From Thuidium tamariscinum (lineage: Eukaryota; Streptophyta; Bryopsida; Hypnales; Thuidiaceae), in assembly GCA_947034885.2 (NCBI GenBank), contig OX344749.2:39089682-39153681 (forward strand): a stretch of DNA of 64,000 nucleotides, written 5' to 3'. Shown piece after piece: positions 1 through 11,753 of the stretch. How positions within the stretch are numbered: the first letter of the stretch is position 1; each line of letters begins with the position of its first letter. The translations under genes were made by a program, and so were the position numbers. Under the pieces are notes generated by a model. It saw only the letters and a list, made by a program, of their open reading frames with translations. It was not told the DNA's origin and ran no database searches.

Positions 1-139
1 ACATCTTACCCCCAATTCCATCCTTGCATGTGCGACTAGTTTGTGCTATTTTCGTTAGCATTTTCTCATTTCCTGTTAGACCAGTATTAAATCTGTGGCA
101 TATTAATTTACGTTAGGATCCTATCCTACAGGTTTACAG
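1..139. other. Probable FANCD2 intron
   Basis: This stretch precedes the first exon I can place and ends in a TTTACAG acceptor. No coding match to FANCD2 is visible, so it is most simply intron sequence. Confidence 0.5.
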
Positions 140-3100
140 GGTGTTTTGTCATATTGCCATGGCTGCCCGAGGGCGCGGGGGGACTTCTAGCGGTGTTTCT
201 GTTGCGGATGATCTACTTATAATAGTGCGCAAGCAGGTCAGGTGACATTCTTTGGTGTCTTTGTTTTTTCCTGTATGAATCACTCTGGAGTGGAATCTCC
301 ATGTGTAGATGAGAAATAGTACGGTGAAAGATGAACGGGGATTGTGGAAATCACATGTTGTTTCACTCTAAATTGATTTCACGCTGGGCAGTTGGTTTTA
401 TTCTGTTATTCTTGAGTTAATTTCGAATTTTTGAGTTTGGATATCATGCATTAACAATTTCCTGGAGAGCGACGTGGATAGTTCTCATATGTAAAGAGTA
501 TCGTTTACCTTTGGATTCCATCTCTTATGATTTGCCCCTTCGAATAATTTATAATAACGCTCAATGGAATTTGTCATGGTAATAATCTGTGCCACATTTT
601 CGGAGAGCCGAACCAGTGGGAAGCGGAGCTAGAATGCCAGTTATCTATCTTGATCGACTGAATGGTCTCTCATGAAAGCTTGATTATTAACCTTCCATTT
701 GAGTAGGAAGTGTTCTGCACGTTTTCCAGTTTCGATATTTTGACTTGTGCCAGACAATGCTAAATTTGAAATCTCATACTTTTGTTCAGATCTCAAACCC
801 AGATTTAAAATACAAACGAATGGGAATTATCGGAGTTTTGGGTCTTGTTACTTGCTTAGGGCGTAAAACGAGTGAGGAAGATGACATTGCTGCAGAAGGG
901 ATACCTACTGAGGTTAGTTCTACATATCTCCAGATATTGGGTGCTAGGGTGTCATGAGTCGTTAAATGGCATTCATTGATTTTGTCTTGTTTATAATGTA
1001 ATTTGTTGACGGGTAGAAGGTAGGGGGCTTTCAGATTACTCGTAGACTCGAGGATACACCGTTGTCACCAACATCGCTTGCACCTGTTTCCACTGTTTCT
1101 ATATCCTGTATTATTGAACTGTAAGGACTGCGCATGAGGTTGCTTAATCAGTGGTTATATATCGTCTGTTACTAAGGAATCCAGCCTCAAAGAAGCTGTT
1201 GCGCTTCTGCAAATGAACATGGACGCGTGCAAAACATCAGCAGTTGCCCGGGGTTACTTCTATGACGAGTTGGCCAACCAGCTGGAGGCTTCTGCCTTGC
1301 ACCCGTCAGTAGTAGAATGGTGGGTGGTATCTTTCGTTTCAGCGCTGTTCAGTTTTTGCCTTAAATTCAGTTTCACGTGACACACTGTGGAGATTGATTT
1401 GCCATAGCCTTTGAATGGATGTTGTTGGAGATATGCTCGTTCGAGAGTAGAGAATGTTTCCTAATATGTTGGGATCCTGTATCAAATGCATGTTGGTTGA
1501 AGTTGATGTTCTGATTTTGAATATCTGTGAACTTGTTGGTAAATTTGAGTACCACATTAGGTGTTTTCCTGAATCTTGTCATTGATCCCAACAGAGAATA
1601 TATGTGCCAGTTATCTTCCGAGCCATTTTCTAATGATTTGAATATTTCAGGGTTGCTGTCCAGACTGAAGAATTCTCTACATTGTATCTTGGGGATCTTG
1701 AAGGAGGTCAGCTGCCTGATTCACATGGTAGTTGCAGTTCAATTGCAGGTAATTGATCATGGTTTTTTCGAGGTTCAAAGCATCTTTCTACTTTACTGAA
1801 AGGATGAAAGAGAGGTATCCCACTAAATTTGGTGATAACTATGTTGAGATCTCATGAAATTCGTCTTGAGATTAGTCACGTGGATCAATAATTTGAGAGG
1901 CCCTCTCTGGTATGTGAGCGGTAAATTTTGATCTTACGACGATGTTTGGACTTGCAGGTGAAGTTTGGATGAATCTGGATGGTGATATGTCCCCCATTAT
2001 ACTCAATATTCTGCCTATGTTGACTGTATCTTCTGATAAGAGGTTTTCATTCAAATCCGAGCCACATTCAGTGTCTTAGTCTGAGATCTATTGTGTGCGG
2101 AAATTGGATGCTTTGTGGGTATACTCAGACTAGTTACAGCTCCACTAAATCAGTAGATTGTGGAAGCATCTGACTAAGTCTAATCCTTACTGACACATGT
2201 TTCATTAATTTTGTATTGATCATACGCGTTTCAATATTTTCACTACTGCTTTCTGCGCAGCTTATCTCAATCATTATTGTACCTACCTGCCAACATTCGT
2301 CTGCTCGCTGCGGTATGTTACATTATCTGTCATGTATGTGTATTTCTGCATTTGACACGAGAAAGAAATGAGAGAGCTACTTGTGCTTACGTCTGAAGTC
2401 TTGTCACAGTCGGTCTAAGCAGGTGAAATACCAAAGAAATTAGACACCTTGTCGTGTCACCAGGTAAAGTGTAACTTTACAGTTCATTTTCACACTGCTT
2501 CCCACAGGTGGAGCGTGAGGCAAATCAAGGCTCGTTGGGCGGCATTGATGCACTTTTAGGATGTCCACTGTATCTTCCAAAGCATGAGGTCCGTGAAGTG
2601 ATTACTTTTATCTGCAACTGGGGTCTACATTGGGAGATCCTGGATTGCTTTTATAGTATGATGCAACTCATTGTGCTAATTATAATCATCGTATCTGGGC
2701 ACGAGTTCATTTCAATCAAATGAACATCTACTACAGCACAGTTTCTATCATCTTTCATTCAACTGGATCATCCAGCATAGTAAAATGCATATGTCCATTC
2801 AAAATGACCAGTACCCATATCTTGTGCAGCTGCTCCTTGGCGAACAATGGAACGACCTGTCAAGAAAAGTCAAGGAGACTTGCTGCTTTTCATTATTCTA
2901 CGCTGTCAACTGGATAAGAGAACTGGTAATTTTGTTTACTGTCATTTTCTATCGCTTCCACCAGGATTCGTTCTACATACTAGTAGCTCTCCAGGACTGA
3001 TGCCTATGATTTCTGCAGATAAATGCGTTTTCTACTCAGATTCAAACCCGACTAGATGACAGCGGCTCACAGCTGACACTAGAGGAGACGACTACAAAGC

Positions 3101-6100
3101 TTTTCAATCGGCTCCGAAATTTGTTGTACGAATTAAATCTCAATGTCCTCTACTTTCAGCTACAACTCTGCAGCTGAGCTGTCTCACATTATACACTTCT
3201 GTTTGAGTGCCGTTTAATGTTTTTTCTTTTAATCCTAATGCAGATCTAATTCTGCTTGTGAAGTATGTGAAAGGATATTTGAATCGACCGTGTATTGCAC
3301 TACTTTATTCTCTTGATGAAATTCTCTGCGCATTTGGTCTTGTCTTTGCAGGTGCTTGGAGCAGCGATTGAATGAGTGCCTGAAAGCAGTGCCTCATCTG
3401 TCCTTCCCCCAGCTTCACTTTCTCGCTGATGAATCTGTTAGTGAAAAAATGGAGAAAAAGCAGAACACCGTATCCAAAGATCCACAAAAAACGGGTCAGA
3501 AAAGGAAGACCAAGGTATCGAAGAAAGAGAAAGCGGTCGTCAATGGAGATAAAGCCCCAAACGCTGGAGATGGCCACACTCAGGACTCTCAACGATCAAG
3601 GCAAGGCCAGACACCTGGAGCTCCTTCAAATGCCACGGAGGGTGTTACGGTTGCTGACAAAACCACCGATGTGCCAAATGAAAACGCGCAAGGGACTTGT
3701 ACAGTGCTCGAAGCGCAAAGGTGGAAGTTTCGAGCTCTCACTCTCACATGCACATCTATCTTGTCAATACCTGAGGTATGTCTTGGAATTTTTGCACAGT
3801 TGAAGTCCTCTCTTTCGGTCATCTAATCTGTATCGCTGCGCACTGTTCACGGAAATAAATTGGTTGCTTAATTTAGTCCTTTTGATGATCCCTTTAGATC
3901 ACCTATCGGGCAGCTTGATTGATTTTTTGTTGATGTTGACCCTGCTAATCTGCCCTCCGTTGGCAGCATAGGATTTTCCTCCTCATCGATTTTGAGTGGG
4001 CTGGGCGTAGAGCAGAACCTTAGGGGGGCTTCTATTGGAACGTCTTATTAAAGACGAGGGACTGCATGCAAACACACACACTATCTTGCAGCACAATTTT
4101 GATCTACCCCACTAGATGATGCTTTTACAGTTTAATGCACTTCCAATCAGTCTCGCACACTTAAATTATTCACCTAAATCATTCTAGCTGGATAGAAACT
4201 AGAATTTATTAATTTTTTTTTTTTTTTTTCAATGGTACATATTTACTTTGAAGTGTTTTTTCGTTTCAGGGCACAAATGCCGCATGCTGTACTGATTCGT
4301 CTTGTCAGGTAACTTCATCAACTGTCTTTTCGCACCCAAAACCTAGTTACAGGTCAGGCCGTGACGTCTGGTCGTTTGCTACACACCCCATCTTTCTGTG
4401 GTCACTGATTTTACCTTCAGCTGGGTAAGTGGGTTTGAGGTCATGAAGTAGCCAAATGACGTTCTTGTTTGTGTATGCCAGCTTCCTCTCTATCTCTACA
4501 TCTTACAAGATCTATACAATAAGCTGGATATTTCACTACAGCAACCGACTCGAAAATTGGCTCCTTGGGCAGTTGCTGCTCCCACCCCAAAGTTACCCTC
4601 CGGTTTGGGATCCCTGAGTGCTGCTGATGTTTTGAAGAGATTGCAAACTGTCTTTCCAAGTCTGAGGCGGCACCTGAATTCTGCCGTTTCCCAACTTCGT
4701 CCAGGTATTTATATTATCATCGTAGATTAGTCGTCTGTAGAACTTTCGTGGCCTGAAATATCCTTTCATGTACTCCCGTAGGACTCAGTTTGGAAAATCT
4801 CTTGATTTGATTTAGTCTTGGAATCTTACTTTAATGCCAGGAGGTCAATATTCCGAGAGAACGGATGAGGAGTTTGCAGTTTGTGAAGAGCATTGGAAAG
4901 CACAGTCTACTGCCGCTGGCAACCCAGAAGGACTGATTCCGGATGTCTCCCCCATAGAAACTGCTCAATCTTTTCTAATGTGTGCACTTCGATGTCTAGG
5001 CAAGGTACTGTTCATTCTCCTGTGACGTACCATCTTTTTAGCCGGTTGGTCATTGAGCAGTTTCTGCCGGTTTATCTACAGGATGTTGCCCTTTTTTTTA
5101 GTAAAGTTGTGTACAAGTATCTGGTGATGCGTATACCTTAATTGTTAATTTGTTAATTTCTATCTGTTTTTCCAGGTTTTCGCTTATCCAGATCTTACTT
5201 TGCCAACGCATTTCCTTGTTTTTAAAGAGCTTCTGTCAGCATTTAGCTCAGTTGAAGGTGCAAGTGAATTAGCTGCAGATCTATTACCCCGGCCTGCAAC
5301 AGGTAGCCTTGAGCATATTTTTTGTGGCGCCTACTCATACCTGGACAGCTTACATGATGCAGGTATTGCAAATGACCATTTCATTAACAATTGCCTGAAA
5401 TTTTATGCACTAAATTGTTCCTGTGCTCTCCAGTATTTATCGTGACCGATTTCCAGGGTTGAGTTTCTCATAATGGAAACATATCTCTGCTTCTGAGCAG
5501 TATTTACAGCGACTGTTCGCGTCGGCTTTATTCTGTTTCTCTCTTTGTTCCATTGCGTATTAGAGCTAAGTTCCTTTGTTTCTCTCCAGCTGCTGGTTCA
5601 TCACTTCCCGTTGCAACACAATTAGTGATGGTTCTTAAAGCACTCGTAGACTGCGCGAAGGCTTGTGACAACCAACCTGCAGATGAAAGAAGGCGGCGAG
5701 CCAGCTTTGTTCGGGTAGCAGGGTTTCTTCCTCTCATGCAAGCACATTTGAGTGTCTCAGCTGGCCGGGTGTTGACCCATGATTGGGATGCGTTCGAACC
5801 CTGGAAAAGCAAAGTGCGTGCTTTTGACCTGAATGCCCCTTCAAAATTGTTTTCAGCATGCTGATTTGATGGTAAGAGCAGATAGTCACTGAGGTTGTTG
5901 GCTTGCAGGGTGATATGTTACAGCAGTTACTCCGCATGCACATCAAGTGCAATTCATCACCTCTTGATCTGTTGGAGGAAATGGCTTGCAATATCTTACC
6001 ACAGGTACCATCTGATGCTAAGTCTTAGTGAGCTTCAGTGTCAATTATTTCTCGCACAGTTCCAGGGCGGGGCGCCAATTCTTGAATCTAAGCATCTAAA

Positions 6101-8102
6101 GTCGCTTTCAGAAGAGCGAGCCTCGAAGTCATGCTCTCATTAATTGAGTGGTTAACAATATTGGGGTACTTGGGGCTGCTGTTGTGTCAGGTGCCTACGA
6201 AAGGAAGCAAAATAAACCTGGGAGTTGAGGGCTATCCTTCTCTGTCCCACAGCACATTTTTGATATGGTACCGTGTGCTGGTGAGTTGATCTGTTTATTT
6301 CGAAGAGCATGTATCATGAGAATTTGATAGGCAACTTGGTGCGTTGATGAGAGGAAATTTCACATAGAACTTTCATTCTTTCATTGCTTTCATATTTTTT
6401 TCGAAAGTGTTTGCAATATCTTATTCACCCATGTTCTAAGACTTCTTTCTGGTGGATTTCTGGTGGGAATTCAGCATGAGGAGGTTCTCAGTCTATTTGA
6501 AGAAGTGGTAACGACCTTGCCGAGCCTATTCTATTCAATCATGTGATATGTGGAATAGCATACCTCAAGAATTTTGAATTGTACACCGAGTAGACAAACT
6601 AGATTGACTTTACCTTGGCAGAGCATGATATATTTATATGTTTCGTACAGTCTTTAATCATAACTATCTGGTTGCAATGTCACTTATCCATTACAGAATA
6701 AAACTGGAGTTTTAGTCCCGTTGATCTCGTTCTTGACGTCTCAATCTTGGGTGCAGATGAGAGAGGTTTTGTCACAAATTAAATCGAAAACTCCCCTTCC
6801 TAAAGATGCTGTGGTCATTATGCTGACGAATGCTCACCACTGTGTCAAAGTGCATGTGGCACTAGTGCACTTAACAAAGACTCACGAGAAGGTATTCCTA
6901 TTCATTCTTAATATTCTTTCTCAGAATGTAGTGAGAAGATTTCTTGTTCTAGCATAATTTTGGTTGATGTGATTAACAATCTAACGAATGATTGTAATTT
7001 GATCGTGTTTTCTCAGAGTGCCGTACATGCAACTGCTGTAAAGTGCGGTGGGAAATTTGTAGACGCTTTTCTGAAAGGTAACTCACTTCGACCTAGTATG
7101 AAGTGGTGCCCACCGTCCTCTGAGGTTATATGTAGTAACATAAACATTATGGGATTGGATCGATTGCAGGCATGGATTTCTTTGAGGCAAAATTTGAAGC
7201 TCATAAGGATATCATTATTACGTTGGTACATCACCGTCTCTACTTAAGTTCTCCCTTTTATTTGGCTTTTGAATGCCTTAAAACCTCTTTAATGCTAAAA
7301 AGACGCCACATATTCTTTCTCCCATATCAAGTGCAGATACTTTTTCTGATTTAATCCCTCAATAGTGTAAACTCTGTAGTTGTAAATTCTTTTACATAGT
7401 CACAGTGTGTCTCCTGTTCACAAGCTATGTCACTGATGAGGCTTCCATCGGATACATTATTAGGTCAAAGAGCTGCAGAAAGGTACTCGGACAGTTCAAA
7501 CCATCTGTGCTGATGCCAAGGTAAGTGTATTCTGCCAGCTTACCGACTGCTTACTGCTGTCAATAGCGTTAGATGCTGCTCTCAGTTTGTGGCTATCTCT
7601 TAGTTCGGTTCTGATGCGATTTAATTTCTTGCTATCAGGGTCAAAAAAGGATGCCTGTTGCAACCAAAGTGCCAGCTGTTAAACGATCCATGGAGAAATT
7701 TATATTTTGTGTGAAGGCTCTTCTGCACGGTGCATCCAATGGAAGCGCGTTTTGGATGGGTAACAGTCATTGCCTTATTGCCTGTAGTCTAATTTCTGCA
7801 CTGAGAGCGCGATGACTGCATGCTCAACTGGTATCAGCAAGGGCGTCTCGAGTGGACACCTGCTTTATGTACAAGATGATATTTGCTTGTGTCCATCCCA
7901 TTTCTCAATATTCTTACATACTTTGTGTGCCTCCAATTCAGGCAACCTTAAACATAAGGACTTGCAAGGGCGTGAAGTTGCATCTCAGATGTATCCAGAA
8001 GATGAAGAAGATGAGGAAGAAGACGAACCGCAAGAGGACGAGCCTGACTCAGACGAGACTGCTGATGAAGAAGTTGGCTTGGGTGACGTGGATGCTATCT
8101 GA
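140..8102 (+). CDS. FANCD2: FANCD2 orthologue, Fanconi anaemia group D2 protein (C-terminal part; 5' end outside window)
   Basis: FANCD2 pairs with FANCI to form the DNA clamp that is monoubiquitinated in interstrand-crosslink repair; in plants it also acts in meiotic recombination. I placed 24 exons: 140-236, 790-912, 1177-1319, 1651-1748, 1958-2072, 2261-2312, 2508-2588, 2776-2925, 3019-3122, 3352-3775, 4270-4308, 4482-4704, 4841-5004, 5176-5362, 5590-5813, 5909-6004, 6191-6280, 6475-6507, 6757-6891, 7017-7077, 7170-7225, 7464-7520, 7639-7759, 7942-8102. All have GT donors and AG acceptors, and the phases join into 1,010 codons plus stop. Diagnostic blocks are DDLLIIVRKQ, KYKRMGIIG, the AVKCGGKFVDAFLK block in exons 20-21, and FWMGNLKHKDLQGREVASQ across exons 23-24, followed by an acidic tail ending GDVDAI. 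Exon 10 carries a long basic, probably disordered linker. The monoubiquitinated lysine region lies upstream of the window. Exon 11 (39 bp) and the exact ends of exons 3, 5 and 9 are the least certain. Confidence 0.93.
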
Positions 8103-9060
8103 AGTTTCTTATTGTATTTTCTGAGCTCGAGTCTTCTAATTCTTAATGGGTTGTCAGAAGACTTTGAGTTTTAACTGTATATTGCTAACAATGGTACAGG
8201 ATAGCACACATGCTTCTCATCTTCTGTCTCTCACAAGTTTTCATCAAACCAAATCAATATTGCAAACTACTGACTATTCAATATTGCAGTGTTTGTTTCC
8301 AAGGATCCTATACTTTTCTCTTGAATATGATCAGTTTGATTACATGTGTAGCCATCAATAGCCCCAGTATTTCACACCTAATTGACCTTCCTGGATTTCC
8401 TTGAATTTGAGAGAGCAGTGACAAGCTGCCGTGTCGAAACCTGGTCTTTCTTCTTCCCATACAGGACGTCAACATGGTTTTATTCTTGTTGAATCAATTC
8501 AGTACCTGCCAGTGGTTGCAGGATGTAGGAGTGAGATGCTAAATTAGAGAGCACAGGCAACTAGATATATGAAAGTGGAAATACATTCCTTGAATGTTTC
8601 TTTTATCAGCTGAATTGTGTGCCTGTCATATGTTGCAATGTAATTGTTTGCTAATCTCTGCCATGGCAATGATCATGCTTAGCTAATTACACATTAGAGA
8701 TTTGTGTTGCTACACACAACGGTCAGTAGTCAATGATTGTCTAATCCCCAAGGTTATATTGGCCTATTAGAGTTATATTTTTCCTAAAAGTCTTGAGAGT
8801 CAACAGCTCTTTGGTTCTGAGATTGCTTTTGATCCTAGATTGAATTTGAATTTTTCAGAATGATAGCAAGGCAGGATTTCACATGATCCTCCTCCTCATC
8901 TTGGAGCATGTAAGCAGATGATATTCTTTGCAATATGGAAGAAAGATGTTACCTTCCAGAAATTGAGCACTTGAATTTGGTTGTCCTTGAAGTATTCAGG
9001 GCTAGAGTATGAGAACTTGATATCCTGGGCAGTGTCCAATACTTTTCTTGGAAGCTTTCA
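8103..9060. other. Downstream region of FANCD2, no gene seen
   Basis: Non-coding, moderately AT-rich DNA after the FANCD2 stop codon. It should contain the 3' UTR. I see no canonical AATAAA close to the stop and no recognisable repeat boundary. Confidence 0.4.
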
Positions 9061-9911
9061 GGTAGGTGAACTAAATATCAACCATTTGACCTAATACTAC
9101 TCAAATGTAGGATCCTTGTTGATTTTTAAATGAGAATCTATGACAATAATAAATGCCTTCACTTCACTGTAGAATCAATGATGACCCTACATTTGGAAGG
9201 TAGGCAAATCCAATACTAACCATTGTTTGCAAATGTAGAATTTTATTCCCAAAAGTGAAATTACAGTGAATTTTGAGAGCCAAAAAGTACTCTTGACCAA
9301 TGGCCAATGCCTAAAGTCTTCTAATTCCAATCATTCAAGAATTATTGTCTCACTCACTACTTCTCATTCACTAATTTGGAACATGTGTGATAACCTCATT
9401 AGACCCAACATTGAAAAGAACCAAAATAATGCATTCAATGTCTTTATCAGCAATACTACACCCCTATAGGTTGGTTATCAAGTGTAGACTATTATGATAA
9501 AGGGACCCATAACTAAGTAGCAAACCATTAACAATTAATAGGATATTGTATTTTCAACCAAGGTTGGAATAAATTTCCATTTTCTCCCTAGAATGCATGC
9601 TTTTGTACTTTTTCAAGGTTTAAACCAATAGGTTAATGAAATATAAATGAGCAAGAAAATTGGAAGCTACGAACAAGAAAGTAGGTCTTGGCTAATTTGA
9701 ATTAGATGACTCCAGATGTTGGTCACTTGGTCAAAAGTCAAATCCAACTTTTTCCATTCAAAATTCATAGTAGTTTCAATTCAAGAGATAGAATTACCAA
9801 AAACTTTGTAATCTCAATCATTTTTGTCAATACACCTTTGAAAATATTAGCTTTGCATTGCACTACATTGGAATGTGTCCAAATGTGCTTATTTGATGAA
9901 TTATAGGTCCC
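9061..9911. repeat. Degenerate copy of the TA/AGGTAG-clan repeat
   Basis: Long stretches resemble the elements at 29141-29526 and 42464-42861. For example, the region around 9260-9460 resembles 29270-29460, and 9540-9900 resembles 42500-42850. The termini are too decayed to place exactly. Confidence 0.5.
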
Positions 9912-10822
9912 TCTGCAATAATGGTGCCTCAACATTAGTTCAACATAGCATTTGTTCCATTGTAGCATCTCCAGTGGGAAGACATGTCGACTGCATCAGG
10001 AACTTTAAAGCATGTGCATATGGTGCTATGATGGTGCATTGAAATGCAATTAAGTTAATTTGGTGCCAACCTCCATATCAACTTAGTACGCAGATAGAAT
10101 GACACTAAAATGACTTGTATTTCCAACAATATGACCTTTGGTGTCATAATAGCACCAAAGCAATCTGTCCTTTTCGATTGAAAATGCAGAAATCATGAGA
10201 GCTTTCCTAGACTTATATGTTGTGCCACATGGATCTCCATAACCACTCATGTGAATGTATCCTAATCAAACACAAATTAAATACCGCTTTAAGGTCCTTC
10301 AATCCATGTTGAATGTCACTATGTTTTCAGCATTCAATCATTTTTGAATGGGTCATGAAGGGACATTCCATGGTTTAATTTTTACATATTTTTGACCAAC
10401 ACATGCAATGTCCCTCATTGATTTGGTCATTTGGTGATATACAAATTGGCTGTTTTTGAAGTATATTTTCAAAAGATGATCAATCCAATTGGTCATTTTA
10501 TAACCATAAAATGACTGTTCTCAAGGGGTTATTGGTGATTCTACTTCACATGTAAGTGGTCTCCAAACTTGCATCTCTTCAAATGTTCAACTTTTATGTA
10601 GGGTTTAGGGAAGATTAAAGAATGCAATGTTGAATGGAATCCCATGTCTTCCATACTGAACAAGTGCATGGTATACAAAATCCCTTGCACACAGTTTAAT
10701 TTTGTTCTAGTATGATCAGGTGGCATTCAGTATATTTGCTCCAACTCCAGGAATTTTGACATTTCAATCACCAGTTTTGCAGTTCTGCCACCAGAAAGTG
10801 TAAGAAAGAGTCATGAGATATT
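9912..10822. other. AT-rich intergenic DNA, nothing identified
   Basis: All frames are interrupted by stop codons, and I see no RNA gene or terminal inverted repeat. There are several loose internal repeats of short A/T-rich words. Confidence 0.4.
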
Positions 10823-11753
10823 TTAACCCTAGACCACCCAGCGTTGGTTTGCGTCAACCACATGCCTTTTGACACACTATGGAAAGAATTGAGCCCTGCA
10901 AACAAGGCGGGTGGAATTCAAAAAATTCACTGTATGATCTCATGATGAGGTCAAACGCAATGCTAACAAGAAAGGCAGAGACCCAATCGGTTGGCTAGAT
11001 GCGTAGATTATAACAATTGATGAACGACAAACTGCCTGCCAAAATGATTTTTTTTTGCTTGTATCGAACTCCAATTCAGGTTGGAAGAGCACTACACAAA
11101 TTTTCAAACACAGAAAGCTTTTGCAGTATGCACGGAGACCCTACAAGCGATATCCCAATGAAAGAATCAATAGCTTTTGGATAAAAACACGAAATCAGGA
11201 AAGCAAGAAATTTTTGTTGTTTGTGAAAGCAGGGGGTGGGTGACCGGTTTGGACTGGAACCAGCCCAAGTTCACCGCTGTGTAATGCCGGTCATGGCTCA
11301 TGCCCCAATGGAGTCCTCACAGCCGCCAACAATCCCTGCACATAGATTGTTCATTTGCCCTCCAATGAACCAGGTTGAAACACCCATTGTCATACAAAAA
11401 TTGAGCGTTGCGCTCCCATGCTGCAACTATTTTGGTGTACGCCCTAAACCCTAAGGCAGTGTCTTGTTCTTGTGTGGGGTTCTAAAGCCCAACGGCCAAC
11501 AACCCGCACTGACCGGTCAGTTTTAGAACTTTTGTCCAACTTTTGTCCCGAGTTTTACTCTCCAGCAATCTGGCTTCTGTGCGATTGCATACGTAATCAA
11601 TCCTCAACTGGATAAGCCTTGTCTCTGTCCTTCTAAATGAAATTATTTTAACCCCGAAATTATCTTCTTGTTCCACCCAAATCTCAGCTTACAGTAGACC
11701 CTTTTCTAATTTTTGGTGGACACAAAATGTCCACTTGGGTGGTCTAGGGTTAA
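10823..11753. mobile_element. TTAA-flanked element, family B (piggyBac-like ends)
   Basis: The element is bounded by TTAA at 10823-10826 and 11750-11753. Immediately inside are perfect 14-bp inverted termini, CCCTAGACCACCCA on the left and its complement on the right. A small subterminal palindrome (GTGGACA...TGTCCAC) lies at 11717-11735. The total is 931 bp, with a GC-richer middle (11230-11480) that has no long ORF. The TTAA target and the CCCTAGA start are what piggyBac-type transposases use; the assignment is by ends only. Confidence 0.75.

Noticed and set aside
1330-1650. A missing FANCD2 exon between exons 3 and 4
   Set aside because: Using the donor GTGGGT at 1320 splits the Trp codon and joins exons 3 and 4 in phase, so no extra exon is needed.
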